Source of the DNA: Tessaracoccus lapidicaptus
Lineage (GTDB): Bacteria; Actinomycetota; Actinomycetes; Propionibacteriales; Propionibacteriaceae
Reading direction: 5' to 3'
DNA length: 64,000 nt
NCBI RefSeq assembly: GCF_001693815.1
Contig: NZ_MBQD01000001.1
Coordinates: 62,001 to 126,000 of the forward strand
In this document: positions 1-8,145 of the stretch, one piece after another
Layout of the letters: each line of letters opens with the position of its first letter
Position numbering within the stretch: the stretch's first letter is position 1
Notes under the pieces: generated by a model
What the model saw: only the letters and a program-made list of their open reading frames with translations
Told to the model about the DNA's origin: nothing
Databases searched by the model: none
Made by a program: the position numbers and the translations under genes

Positions 1-1
1 C

Positions 2-493
2 ATCGACAAGGTGGTGGGCGGCGCGGTGCCGCGGCAGTTCATCCCGTCGGTGGACAAGGGCATCCAGGCCCAGCTGGCCCACGGCGCGCTGAGCGGCTAC
101 CCGATCGTCGACGTGGCGGTGACCCTCTATGACGGGAAGTCACACTCGGTCGACTCCTCCGACATGGCCTTCCAGACCGCGGGGGCGCTGGCGATCAAGG
201 AGGCGGCCTCGGACAAGACCATGGCCCTGCTCGAGCCGGTCGACAAGGTGACCGTCACGGTGCACGAGGCCTTCGTCGGGCCGGTGCTCACCGACCTGTC
301 GGGCCGGCGCGGCCAGGTGCTGGGCAGCGACGGCGACGCCGAGCACCACGCGATCATCGAGGCGCTGGTCCCCCAGTCGGAGCTGATCAGCTACCCGATC
401 GATCTGCGCGGGCTCGCGCAGGGCACCGGGAGCTTCACCCGCGAGTTCCACGGTTACGAGCTGATGCCGCGGGAGCTCTGGCCCAAGTCCTGA
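2..493 (+). CDS. Elongation factor G-like protein (EF-G2 type), 3' part
   Basis: The gene starts before the window; 163 codons are visible and end in TGA. They follow, in order, the end of domain IV and domain V of EF-G. The opening G-G-x-V-P-R-x-F-I-P block, the G-Y-P, the V-D-S-S-[DE]-[ML]-A-F block and a G-R-R-G-x-V turn each have a counterpart in the FusA at 56125-58209. The rest has diverged clearly, so this is a paralogue rather than a recent duplicate. Actinobacteria often carry a second EF-G (FusA2) whose exact role in translation is unsettled. The GTPase domain lies outside the window, so its activity cannot be judged. Confidence 0.85.
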   Translation: MDKVVGGAVPRQFIPSVDKGIQAQLAHGALSGYPIVDVAVTLYDGKSHSVDSSDMAFQTAGALAIKEAASDKTMALLEPVDKVTVTVHEAFVGPVLTDLSGRRGQVLGSDGDAEHHAIIEALVPQSELISYPIDLRGLAQGTGSFTREFHGYELMPRELWPKS

Positions 494-498
494 GCGGG

Positions 499-536
499 CG
501 GGCCCCGATCGGTCGGTTGCGTCCGGCCGGGGCCCG
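499..536. terminator. Bidirectional terminator hairpin between EF-G-like gene and coaBC
   Basis: Arms CGGGCCCCG (499-507) and CGGGGCCCG (528-536) pair perfectly, and a few inner pairs extend the stem. It fills the gap between two convergent genes. There is no T-run on either side, which is common for GC-rich actinobacterial terminators. Confidence 0.55.
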
Positions 537-538
537 GC

Positions 539-1759
539 TCACCCCACCCCGCGCGCGGCGGACACCGCGACACCGACCGCGTCCACCACGGCCTCCGCGA
601 CGTCGCGCTTGCTACCCTCGACGTCGGCCACGACGACATCGTCGGCCCCCAGGATCAGCAGCCGGTTCTCCGCGACCTCGAAGCCCTTCCCCCATCCGAC
701 CTCGTTGACCACGATGAGGTCCACTCCCTTGCGGCGGCGCTTCCGCGACGCCCGCGCCAGCAGTTCCTCGCCGACGGCGGTCTCCGCGGCGAACGCCACC
801 ACCACCTGACCGGGCCGACGGCGCGCGGCCAGTCCCGCGACGATGTCCTCGTTCTCGACCAGCCGCAGCACCGGCGGCTCCCCGTCCTCCTTGGTCAGCT
901 TCCGCTCGGACACGGCGTCCACGCGGTAATCGGCCACCGCGGCCGCCATGATCACGGCGTCGGCGCGCTCCGCCACCTCGCGCATGACCTCCGACAGCTC
1001 CGCCGCGGATCCCGCCCGCCGCACCTCGACCCCGGCGGCCTCGGCCGGGCGCAGCACCTCGGCCTCGACGTTGCACGCAGCCAGCAGCACCCGGGCCCCG
1101 CGCTCGGCGGCAGCGACCGCGACCGCGACGCCCTGCCGGCCGCTGGACCGGTTGCCGAGATAGCGCACCGGATCGATGGGCTCGCGCGTCCCGCCGGCGG
1201 ACACCGCGACCGTCACGCCCGCCAGGTCACGCCGCCCGCGCAGCAGCGCCTGCGCCGCCGCGTGGATGTCCTCCGGCTCGCTCATCCGCCCCGGCCCCGA
1301 GTCGCCGCCGGTCAGCGGCCCGTCGGCCGGGCCCACGACCTGGACGCCGCGCGAGCGCAGCGTCGCGATGTTGGACTGCGTCGCGGGGTGCAGCCACATC
1401 TCGGTGTGCATCGCGGGCGCGACGAGCACTTGGGCCCGCGTCGCGAGCAGGGTCGTGCCGAGCAGATCCGAGGCGAGCCCGGCCGCCATCGCGGCGAGCG
1501 TGTTGGCCGTCGCGGGGGCGACGACCACCAGATCGGCCCGCTGCCCGAGCGCCACGTGGCGCACCTCGGGCACGTCGTCGTGGACCGACGTGGTGACCCG
1601 GTTGCGCGAGATCGCCTCCCACGTGGGCCGCCCGACGAACCGCAGCGCGTCGTCGGTGGGCACCACGTGCACCTCGTGTCCGTCCAGGACGAACGAGCGG
1701 ACCAGCTGCACGGCCTTGTACGCGGCGATGCCGCCCGTGACCCCTACGACGATGACCAT
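539..1759 (-). CDS. coaBC: Bifunctional phosphopantothenoylcysteine decarboxylase / phosphopantothenate-cysteine ligase
   Basis: Two steps of coenzyme A synthesis: ligation of cysteine to 4'-phosphopantothenate, then FMN-dependent decarboxylation. The protein has 406 residues. The N-terminal CoaC flavoprotein half shows V-T-G-G-I-A-A-Y-K near residue 7, the catalytic-type His in V-R-H-V-A-L-G and a P-A-M-H-T-E-M-W motif. The C-terminal CoaB half shows G-G-T-R-E-P-I-D-P-V-R, an N-R-S-S-G turn and K-L-T-K-E. The motif usually written A-C-G-D-x-G-x-G-R-M reads T-G-G-D-S-G-P-G-R-M here, so the Cys of the E. coli enzyme is absent. The ATG at 1759 is chosen over upstream in-frame codons because GAGAAT lies 7 nt before it (minus strand 1772-1767), fitting a leaderless start. 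Divergent from the next gene. Confidence 0.93.
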   Translation of the reverse strand: MVIVVGVTGGIAAYKAVQLVRSFVLDGHEVHVVPTDDALRFVGRPTWEAISRNRVTTSVHDDVPEVRHVALGQRADLVVVAPATANTLAAMAAGLASDLLGTTLLATRAQVLVAPAMHTEMWLHPATQSNIATLRSRGVQVVGPADGPLTGGDSGPGRMSEPEDIHAAAQALLRGRRDLAGVTVAVSAGGTREPIDPVRYLGNRSSGRQGVAVAVAAAERGARVLLAACNVEAEVLRPAEAAGVEVRRAGSAAELSEVMREVAERADAVIMAAAVADYRVDAVSERKLTKEDGEPPVLRLVENEDIVAGLAARRRPGQVVVAFAAETAVGEELLARASRKRRRKGVDLIVVNEVGWGKGFEVAENRLLILGADDVVVADVEGSKRDVAEAVVDAVGVAVSAARGVG

Positions 1760-1806
1760 GCGGCCGATTCTCGCAGCCGTCCCGCGTCGCGGGTAGCCTT
1801 CCCGGC

Positions 1807-2523
1807 ATGTGCACTGTCGTCGTCCGTGTACCCGAGCCCGACGGCGGGCCCGTCCGCCTCCTCGCGGTGCGCGACGAGGACCCGGCACGGCCCTGGCGCC
1901 CGCTGGGCCCGTGGTGGCCCGAGCACCCGGGTGTGCGTGGCGTCCGCGACGACCTGGCCGGCGGCGCGTGGCTCGCGGCCGACGACAAGCGCCTGGCCGT
2001 CCTCCTCAACCGGGCCGGCGGGGCGGACGTGCCCTTGCCGACGTCGCGCGGGTCGCTGCCTCTCGACGCTGTCGCCGGCAGGCCGCTCCCCCGGCCCCTG
2101 ACGACGCTCGGCTTCAACCTCGTCACGACGGCCCCCGGCTGGGCCAGCGTCGCGTCGTGGGAGGGTGGGGTGCCGCGCATCACCGACCTCGGGCCGGGCA
2201 CGCACATGATCGCGCACGACGACGTGGACGACCCCGCCACGCCCCGCATCGCCGCCTGGCTGGAGCGCTTCGCCGAGGCCCCGACGGACGGCCCCGGGGC
2301 GTGGTGGGAGGGGTGGCTCGAGGTCCTGGCCGAGTCGGCGTCGCGGCTGTCGCCCACCGACGACCGTGCCATCATCCGCGACAACAGGCCCCACGGCTAT
2401 CCGACCCTCAGCCTGCTGGTGGCCGTCGCCTCGGTGTCCCCGGGCGGGGTGGCGGTGTCGACGGCGACGCTGGACGAGCCGGGGGCCTGGAACGATCTGC
2501 GCCTGCCGCGGCGCGACGGCTAG
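1807..2523 (+). CDS. NRDE/TANGO2 family protein
   Basis: A 238-residue protein with the family's M-C-T-V start, which places Cys at residue 2 as in Ntn-hydrolase-like folds, and an asparagine-arginine pair (L-L-N-R) near residue 74. TANGO2 homologues occur in bacteria and eukaryotes and have been linked to haem handling, but the bacterial function is not established. A TAGCCT hexamer at 1794-1799 lies 7 nt before the ATG and there is no Shine-Dalgarno, so the transcript is probably leaderless. coaBC is transcribed divergently from the same short region. Confidence 0.8.
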   Translation: MCTVVVRVPEPDGGPVRLLAVRDEDPARPWRPLGPWWPEHPGVRGVRDDLAGGAWLAADDKRLAVLLNRAGGADVPLPTSRGSLPLDAVAGRPLPRPLTTLGFNLVTTAPGWASVASWEGGVPRITDLGPGTHMIAHDDVDDPATPRIAAWLERFAEAPTDGPGAWWEGWLEVLAESASRLSPTDDRAIIRDNRPHGYPTLSLLVAVASVSPGGVAVSTATLDEPGAWNDLRLPRRDG

Positions 2524-2536
2524 GAACGGCCGGGCG

Positions 2537-2920
2537 TCAGAAGATGGTGCCGTTGTCCACGATCCGCTTGCCGAACGGGAAGCACGTGACCGGGATCATC
2601 TTCAGGCTCACGTAAGCGTTGGCGATGCCAACGATGGTCAGTGTCTGCGCGAGGGCGGTCGCGACGTGGGCGAGCGCCAGCCACCAGCCCGCGATGAGGA
2701 ACCACACCACGTTCATGATCGCCGACCCGGCCCCGGCGCCCGGCTTGGGCTCGACGCTCCTGCCGAACGGCCACAGCACGTAGCGCGCCATCCGGAACGA
2801 GGCGATGCCCGCGGGGATGGTGACGATGAGCAGGCAGGCCAGGATGCCCGCCAGGAAGTACCCCAGAGCCAGCCAGATACCTCCGAAGACGACCCAGATG
2901 ATGTTGAGCAGCGTGCGCAT
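2537..2920 (-). CDS. YccF domain-containing inner membrane protein
   Basis: A 127-residue hydrophobic protein with two similar halves. Each holds a long membrane segment (about residues 5-35 and 65-95) followed by an amphipathic stretch ending in W-P-F-G or F-P-F-G. This duplicated pattern is typical of the YccF family, small membrane proteins of unknown function. The ATG at 2920 is preferred over one four codons upstream because GAGGAGA lies just before it. It is convergent with the NRDE gene, with 13 nt between their stops. Confidence 0.8.
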   Translation of the reverse strand: MRTLLNIIWVVFGGIWLALGYFLAGILACLLIVTIPAGIASFRMARYVLWPFGRSVEPKPGAGAGSAIMNVVWFLIAGWWLALAHVATALAQTLTIVGIANAYVSLKMIPVTCFPFGKRIVDNGTIF

Positions 2921-2993
2921 GTCTCTCCTCACGTATCGCGGTGCACCTCCAGCGTATGCGCAGCCCCTCCTCCATGGGCACTAGTCTGGGCGG

Positions 2994-3719
2994 GTGGATC
3001 CGTTGCCCCCTCGACTGCACCGCGACGTCGTCAGCTTCGTGCGCCGCAGCACCCGGATGAACGAGTCCCAGATGAGGTCCTGGGACCGGTACCGGGACCG
3101 CTTCGTCGTCGACGTCCCCCGCGGGAGCCTGTCGACGTCCGTCGCCGATGGCGCCGACGTCGACTGGGCGCAGGAGTTCGGGCGCGCCGCGCCGCTGATC
3201 GTCGAGATCGGCTCGGGCGCGGGCGACTCGCTGGCGCCGATGGCCGCCGCCCGCCCGGACGCGAACGTCGTGGCGTTCGAGGTGTTCGAGCCCGCCGTCG
3301 CGTCCACTCTCGGCCGGCTGGGCCGAGAGGGCCTCGAGAACGTGCGGGTCGTCGTCGCCGACGGCGCCCAGGGGCTCGAGAAGCTCTTCGACGACGGTTC
3401 GGTCACCGAACTGTGGACCTTCTTCGCGGACCCGTGGCACAAGAAGCGCCACCACAAGCGCCGGCTGGTGGGGCAGGACTTCGCCGACGTCGTCGTCGCG
3501 AAGCTGGCGCCGGCGGGGCTCTGGCGCCTGGCCACGGACTGGGAGGACTACGCGCTGTGGATGCGCGAGCACCTGGACGCGCACCCGGGGCTCGTCAACG
3601 TCCACGACGGCTGGGCGCCGCGCCTGGCCGAGCGCCCGGTGACCAAGTACGAGGCCAAGGGCCTCGCCGCGGGGCGCCGGGTGTACGACCTCACCTATCG
3701 GAGGGCTGATGCGGCTTAG
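2994..3719 (+). CDS. trmB: tRNA (guanosine(46)-N7)-methyltransferase
   Basis: Adds N7-methyl to G46 in the tRNA variable loop using S-adenosylmethionine. The 241-residue protein has the SAM-binding motif V-E-I-G-S-G-A-G-D near residue 64 and the family signature F-A-D-P-W-H-K-K-R-H-H-K-R-R near residue 145. It starts with GTG, 6 nt after a TAGTCT -10-like hexamer (2982-2987), again suggesting a leaderless transcript. Its last 11 nt overlap truA, so the two tRNA modification genes are probably cotranscribed. Confidence 0.93.
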   Translation: MDPLPPRLHRDVVSFVRRSTRMNESQMRSWDRYRDRFVVDVPRGSLSTSVADGADVDWAQEFGRAAPLIVEIGSGAGDSLAPMAAARPDANVVAFEVFEPAVASTLGRLGREGLENVRVVVADGAQGLEKLFDDGSVTELWTFFADPWHKKRHHKRRLVGQDFADVVVAKLAPAGLWRLATDWEDYALWMREHLDAHPGLVNVHDGWAPRLAERPVTKYEAKGLAAGRRVYDLTYRRADAA

Positions 3720-4521
3720 GATCGACCTCGCCTACGACGGAACGGACTTCCACGGCTGGGCCGCGCAACCGGGGCTGCGCACCGTCGAGGGCGTCCTCAC
3801 GGAGTGGATCGCGCAGGTGATGCGGCTGGCAGAGCCGCCACACATCGTCGTGGCGGGGCGCACCGACGCGGGCGTCCACGCCCGCGGTCAGGTGTGTCAC
3901 GTCGACGCCGACCTGGACGGGGAGGGCGTCGCCGCGGATCTGCAGCGGCGGCTGCGCCGCGTGCTACCCGCGGACCTCGTCGTCCGCAGCGTGGCACCCG
4001 CCCCCGAGGGATTCGACGCGCGGTTCTCCGCCATCTGGCGGCGCTACTGCTACCGGGTCGCGCCCTCGGACACCGTCCCGGACCCGCTGCTGCGCCGCCA
4101 CATCGCACCGGTCGCGCACCACCTCGACCTGGAGGCCCTCAACACCGCGGCCGCGGCCCTCACCGGGCTGCACGACTTCGCCCCCTTCTGCAAGCCGCGC
4201 GCCGGCGCCACCACGATCCGCGACCTGCGGGAACTGCGCGCCGAGCAACGCGACGACGGCGTCGTCGAGATCCACCTGCTGGCCGACGCGTTCTGCCACT
4301 CGATGGTGCGCTCGGTGGTGGGCGCGCTGACGTCGGTGGCATCCGGGCGGAGGGACCTCGCCTGGATCAAGCGGGTCGCCGCCGCTCCCACGCGGCACGG
4401 CGAGGTGCTGGTCATGCCGGCCCACGGCCTGACGCTCGAAGAGGTCGGCTACCCCGCCGACGACGCCCTCGCGGCCCGCGCCCGCGCCGCCCGCGCCGTA
4501 CGGACCCTGGAGGACGCGTGA
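3709..4521 (+). CDS. truA: tRNA pseudouridine synthase A
   Basis: Isomerises uridines 38-40 of the tRNA anticodon arm. At 270 residues it is of normal family length. The catalytic Asp lies in the conserved G-R-T-D-A-G-V-H-A motif near residue 48, and the N-terminus carries the family's Y-D-G-T-D-F-H-G-W. A GGAGGGC ribosome-binding site inside the end of trmB precedes the ATG. The stop overlaps the GTG of the next methyltransferase gene (GTGA), so three RNA-modification-like genes form one unit. Confidence 0.95.
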   Translation: MRLRIDLAYDGTDFHGWAAQPGLRTVEGVLTEWIAQVMRLAEPPHIVVAGRTDAGVHARGQVCHVDADLDGEGVAADLQRRLRRVLPADLVVRSVAPAPEGFDARFSAIWRRYCYRVAPSDTVPDPLLRRHIAPVAHHLDLEALNTAAAALTGLHDFAPFCKPRAGATTIRDLRELRAEQRDDGVVEIHLLADAFCHSMVRSVVGALTSVASGRRDLAWIKRVAAAPTRHGEVLVMPAHGLTLEEVGYPADDALAARARAARAVRTLEDA

Positions 4522-5114
4522 GCCACTACTTCCACACCCCGGACCAGGCCGGCCCCACCCGCGAGGTCACAGCGACCGTCTGGGGCCACGACCTCTCCTT
4601 CACCACGGCGGGCGGCGTGTTCTCCGGCTCGCGGCTGGACCTGGGCACCTCCGTCCTGCTGCGCACGTTCGAGCCACCCACCGGCGGACACCTGCTGGAC
4701 CTGGGCTGCGGCTTCGGGCCCATCGCGGTCGCGCTCGCCGTCGCCGGTCCGGCGGTCACCGTCGACGCCGTCGACGTCAACGAGCTCGCCGTGACCCTCA
4801 CGCAGGCGAACGCCGAGCGGGCCGGAGTCGGGGACCGCGTGCGCGCCGGCACACCGGATCACGTCCCGCCGGATCGGACCTACGACCAGATCTGGTCCAA
4901 CCCGCCCATCCGCATCGGCAAGCAGGCGCTGCACGCCCTGCTGTTCGCGTGGCTGCCCCGCCTCGCCCCCGGGGGCGTCGCGCGCCTGGTGGTGTCCAAG
5001 AACCTCGGCGGCGATTCGCTGCAGCGCTGGCTGATCGAGCAGGGCCATCCGACCGAGCGTGTCGCCTCCGCCAAGGGATTCCGTGTCCTGGAGGTATCGC
5101 CCCGGTCCGCGTGA
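4518..5114 (+). CDS. Class I SAM-dependent methyltransferase, RsmC-like (MTS domain)
   Basis: A 198-residue methyltransferase. Motif I reads L-D-L-G-C-G-F-G-P near residue 57. Motif IV reads S-N-P-P-I-R near residue 127, the N-P-P-[FYI] form used by enzymes that methylate exocyclic amines. It matches the catalytic half of RsmC, the 16S rRNA G1207 N2-methyltransferase, without RsmC's second domain, as is usual for short Gram-positive homologues. The GTG start overlaps the truA stop by four bases. The exact substrate is not proven by sequence; rRNA guanine is the best guess. Confidence 0.8.
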   Translation: MSHYFHTPDQAGPTREVTATVWGHDLSFTTAGGVFSGSRLDLGTSVLLRTFEPPTGGHLLDLGCGFGPIAVALAVAGPAVTVDAVDVNELAVTLTQANAERAGVGDRVRAGTPDHVPPDRTYDQIWSNPPIRIGKQALHALLFAWLPRLAPGGVARLVVSKNLGGDSLQRWLIEQGHPTERVASAKGFRVLEVSPRSA

Positions 5115-5168
5115 GATCTTCCGCGCGACGGGGCGGTGTGGCAGTCTGCTGCCGAGGAGGACCCATCG

Positions 5169-5633
5169 ATGCACGCTCCTGACCTGCAACTGACGTTCGA
5201 CGCCGCCTCTCCCCGCCGCCTGGGGCTGTTCTGGGCCGAGGCGCTCGGCTACGCCGTAGACCCGCCGCCCGGCGGCACGATCGGCCCCGTCGACGAGACC
5301 GTGGCCGCCTGGCTGGAGTTCCTCGCGTCATCAGGCCTGCCCGAAGATCGCTGGGACGACGCCATGGCCCTGGTCGATCCCGAGGGCAGACGCCCCCGGA
5401 TCTTCATCCAGAAGGTGCCCGAGCCCAAGCGCGCGAAGAACCGGCTGCACATCGACGTCCGGGCGGCTCCCGGACTCACCGGCGAGGAACGCATGGCCGC
5501 CCTCGAGCGGGAGGCCGAGCGGCTGGTCGGGCTGGGCGCCACGCGCACGGCCCGCTTCGAGCCCGACCCCCCGATGAGTCATGGATTCCTCGTGATGGCC
5601 GATCCGGAGGGCAACGAGTTCTGCCTCGACTGA
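5169..5633 (+). CDS. VOC (glyoxalase-like) family protein
   Basis: A 154-residue protein with two beta-alpha-beta-beta-beta halves of the vicinal-oxygen-chelate fold: one around L-G-L-F-W-A-E-A-L-G-Y and one ending M-A-D-P-E-G-N-E-F-C-L. H-I-D-V-R in the middle is the usual position of one metal ligand, and the Glu in N-E-F is another. Substrate unknown; this subgroup is common in actinobacteria. The ATG at 5169 is chosen for its GAGGAGGA ribosome-binding site; an in-frame upstream start has none. Confidence 0.75.
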   Translation: MHAPDLQLTFDAASPRRLGLFWAEALGYAVDPPPGGTIGPVDETVAAWLEFLASSGLPEDRWDDAMALVDPEGRRPRIFIQKVPEPKRAKNRLHIDVRAAPGLTGEERMAALEREAERLVGLGATRTARFEPDPPMSHGFLVMADPEGNEFCLD

Positions 5634-5698
5634 GCATGTTCAGCCGTCAGCGGACCAGCGAACGCCCGATGGTTGAACCACGAACTACAGATCGCGCA

Positions 5699-5704
5699 TA
5701 GGAT
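5699..5704 (+). promoter_or_regulatory. Candidate -10 element of sodA
   Basis: TAGGAT lies 52 nt before the sodA start. A TTGAAC at 5673-5678 is the best -35 look-alike, but its 20-nt spacing is too long to trust. Confidence 0.35.
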
Positions 5705-5756
5705 GACACTGTCAGCGCGCCCACCGGCGCGAGTCCTCAGCTGCAAGGAGTGAGCT

Positions 5757-6371
5757 ATGACCTACACCCTCCCGGACCTCGACTACGACTATGGGGCACT
5801 GGCCCCCCACATCGCCCCGGAAATCATGGAGCTGCACCACAGCAAGCACCATGCCGCCTACGTCAAGGGCATCAACGACGCGCTCGAGCAGCTCGCCGCC
5901 GCCCGCGAGAAGGGCGACCTCGGAGCGGTCAACAAGCTGAGCAAGGACGCCGCGTTCCACCTCGGCGGCCACATCAACCACTCGGTGTTCTGGAAGAACA
6001 TGTCGCCCGACGGCGGCGGCCGCCCCGACGGCGAGCTCGCCTCCGCGATCGACGAGTACTTCGGCAGCTTCGACGGGTTCCAGAAGCACTTCAACGCCGT
6101 CGCCAACGGCATCCAGGGCTCCGGCTGGTCGATGCTCGTGTGGGACACGCTCGGCCAGCGGATGAACATCAACCAGCTGTTCGACCAGCAGGGCAACCTG
6201 CCGGCGGGGCAGATCCCGCTGCTGCAGCTCGACATGTGGGAGCACGCCTTCTACCTGCAGTACAAGAACGTCAAGGGTGACTACGTCACCGCCTGGTGGA
6301 ACGTCGTCAACTGGACCGACGTCACCGAGCGCTTCGCCCGGGCGAAGGCCGCCTCCGCCGGTCTCGTCTGA
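5757..6371 (+). CDS. sodA: Superoxide dismutase, Mn/Fe family
   Basis: Converts superoxide to hydrogen peroxide and oxygen in the cytoplasm. The 204-residue protein has all four metal ligands: His27 (E-L-H-H-S-K-H-H), His75 (N-H-S-V-F-W), Asp159 and His163 (D-M-W-E-H-A-F-Y). From memory it is very like the cambialistic enzyme of Propionibacterium shermanii, which works with iron or manganese. The residues around G-G-H-I-N-H resemble Mn forms, so metal use cannot be fixed from sequence. AAGGAG precedes the ATG. The gene is monocistronic and ends in a strong hairpin shared with the convergent ABC operon. Confidence 0.95.
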   Translation: MTYTLPDLDYDYGALAPHIAPEIMELHHSKHHAAYVKGINDALEQLAAAREKGDLGAVNKLSKDAAFHLGGHINHSVFWKNMSPDGGGRPDGELASAIDEYFGSFDGFQKHFNAVANGIQGSGWSMLVWDTLGQRMNINQLFDQQGNLPAGQIPLLQLDMWEHAFYLQYKNVKGDYVTAWWNVVNWTDVTERFARAKAASAGLV

Positions 6372-6384
6372 CCCGACGCACGCG

Positions 6385-6419
6385 ACGGGGCCCCGGGGAG
6401 ATGATCCCCGGGGCCCCGT
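6385..6419. terminator. Bidirectional terminator between sodA and ABC operon
   Basis: A perfect 14-bp inverted repeat (6385-6398 with 6406-6419) around a 7-nt loop AGATGAT. It ends with a C-then-GTT sequence on the plus strand and no long T-run. It lies midway between two convergent genes. Confidence 0.75.
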
Positions 6420-6434
6420 CGTTCGTGTGCGGGC

Positions 6435-7226
6435 TCAGTCGAGCAGCGTGCGGTCGGCCAGGCTGGCGCCCTTGATCTTCGAGAACTCCTCGAGCAGCCG
6501 CTCCGCCGTGATGGTCTTCTTCTCCGCCTCGTCCACCTCGAGGACGATCCGGCCCTCGTGCATCATGATGAGGCGGTTGCCGAGCTCGATGGCCTGGTGC
6601 ATGTTGTGGGTGACCATGAGGGTCGTGAGCCGGTGGCGGGCGACCGCCTCGCCCGTGAGGCGCGTGATCAGCTCGGCGCGCGACGGGTCCAGCGCGGCGG
6701 TGTGCTCATCCAGCAGCAGGATCGACGGCTGCGCGTACGTGGCCATGAGCAGGCTGAGCGCCTGCCGCTGCCCGCCCGACAGCATCCCCACGCGCATCTC
6801 CAGCCGATCCTCCAGGCCGAGCTCGAGCGTGGTCAGCGCCTCGCGGAAGATGGCCCGCTTGGGCTTCGTCACCGCCATGCCCAGTCCGCGGCGCTTGCCG
6901 CGTTCGAAGGCGATGGCCAGGTTCTCCTCGATGGTCAGGTGCGGCGACGTGCCCGCCATCGGGTCCTGGAAGACCCGCGCCACCCACCGGGCACGCCGGT
7001 GCTCGGGCATGCGCGTCACGTCCGAGCCGTCGATGACCACCCGCCCGCCCTCAGGCAGGTAGCGCCCGGCGACCACGTTGAGCATCGTCGACTTCCCGGC
7101 CCCGTTGGACCCGATCACGGTGACGAAGTCCCCCTCGTGCAGTGTGAGGGTGAGTTCGTCGAGCGCGACCCGCTCGTTGACGGTCCCGGGGAAGAACCGC
7201 TTGGTGATGTTCGTCAGCGTCAGCAT
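6435..7226 (-). CDS. ABC transporter ATP-binding protein (ABC_sub_bind system)
   Basis: The 263-residue nucleotide-binding subunit of an importer. Walker A G-S-N-G-A-G-K-S-T begins at residue 39. The signature L-S-G-G-Q-R-Q lies near residue 150, Walker B I-L-L-L-D-E follows about 25 residues later, and the H-loop is M-V-T-H-N. It resembles ATPases paired with the lipoproteins and permease next door, a family that includes the TrpXYZ tryptophan importer of streptococci. Its start shares one base with the permease stop. Last gene of a four-gene minus-strand operon. Confidence 0.88.
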   Translation of the reverse strand: MLTLTNITKRFFPGTVNERVALDELTLTLHEGDFVTVIGSNGAGKSTMLNVVAGRYLPEGGRVVIDGSDVTRMPEHRRARWVARVFQDPMAGTSPHLTIEENLAIAFERGKRRGLGMAVTKPKRAIFREALTTLELGLEDRLEMRVGMLSGGQRQALSLLMATYAQPSILLLDEHTAALDPSRAELITRLTGEAVARHRLTTLMVTHNMHQAIELGNRLIMMHEGRIVLEVDEAEKKTITAERLLEEFSKIKGASLADRTLLD

Positions 7227-8131
7227 CAGGCGGCCGCCCCTTCCGGGATCGCCTTAGCGCGCCGTCGCTGGACCCGGAGGCGCCGCAGCGGTCCCCAGGC
7301 CGGCAGCACGAGGGCGAGGACGACGAGCACGGCGGAGATGAGCTTCATGTCGTTGGGGTTGAAGCCGTTGTTGAGCGCGATCTGGATCACGCCGCGGTAG
7401 ATGACGGAGCCCAGCGCCGCCGCCGTGACGGCCTGCCAGACGGCCGTCATCCCGAAGATCGCTTGCCCGACGATGACGGAGGCCAGGCCCGCGACGATGA
7501 GGCCGATGCCCATCGAGATGTCCGAGAAGCCCTGGTACTGGGCCACGAGGGTGCCGCAGAGCGCCACCAGACCGTTGGACAGCATGAGCCCCACGATCTT
7601 GGTGGTGCCGGTGTTGATGCCCTGCGACTGCGCCATCAGCTCGTTGTCACCCGTGGCGCGCATCGCGACGCCATAGCTGGTGCCCAGGAACCAGTACACG
7701 AGGGCGCCGATGACCAGCACCACGACGGCGAACACCGCGACGGAGAACCAGGTGCCCAGCAACCGGTCGGCGCGGAGCTCGGAGAACAGCGTCTCCTGGC
7801 GCAGCAGCGGCACGTTGGCCTTGTTGCCCATGATCCGCAGGTTGATGGAGTAAAGCGCGATCTGTGTGAGGATGCCTGCCAGGAGCGGGTTGATCTTGCC
7901 CCAGACGTGCAGCAGGCCCGTGACGGCGCCGGCGATCATGCCGGCCACCACGCCCGCGATCATCGCGAAGGGGATCGCGACGCCGTTGACGAGCAGGATC
8001 GCCGACGTCGCGGCCCCCGTCGTGAACGACCCGTCCACCGTCAGGTCCGGGAAGTCCAGCACCCGATAGGTGAGGTACACCCCCAGCGCCATGACGGCGT
8101 AGAGGAGACCGATCTCCAGCGCGATGATCAT
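7226..8131 (-). CDS. ABC transporter permease (ABC_sub_bind system)
   Basis: A 301-residue membrane protein with about eight hydrophobic segments, beginning with an uncleaved helix (I-I-A-L-E-I-G-L-L-Y-A-V-M-A-L-G-V-Y). It has the layout of the branched-chain/TrpY-like permease family and ends in a basic cytoplasmic tail (R-R-L-R-V-Q-R-R-R). It lies between the lipoprotein genes and the ATPase, overlaps the ATPase start by one base, and should form the membrane channel. Substrate not determined. Confidence 0.85.
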   Translation of the reverse strand: MIIALEIGLLYAVMALGVYLTYRVLDFPDLTVDGSFTTGAATSAILLVNGVAIPFAMIAGVVAGMIAGAVTGLLHVWGKINPLLAGILTQIALYSINLRIMGNKANVPLLRQETLFSELRADRLLGTWFSVAVFAVVVLVIGALVYWFLGTSYGVAMRATGDNELMAQSQGINTGTTKIVGLMLSNGLVALCGTLVAQYQGFSDISMGIGLIVAGLASVIVGQAIFGMTAVWQAVTAAALGSVIYRGVIQIALNNGFNPNDMKLISAVLVVLALVLPAWGPLRRLRVQRRRAKAIPEGAAA

Positions 8132-8145
8132 GGGTGTGTCGAACC

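Noticed and set aside
3804-5114. Fusion of truA region with the methyltransferase
   Set aside because: The long frame is an out-of-frame shadow of truA before the true GTG at 4518.
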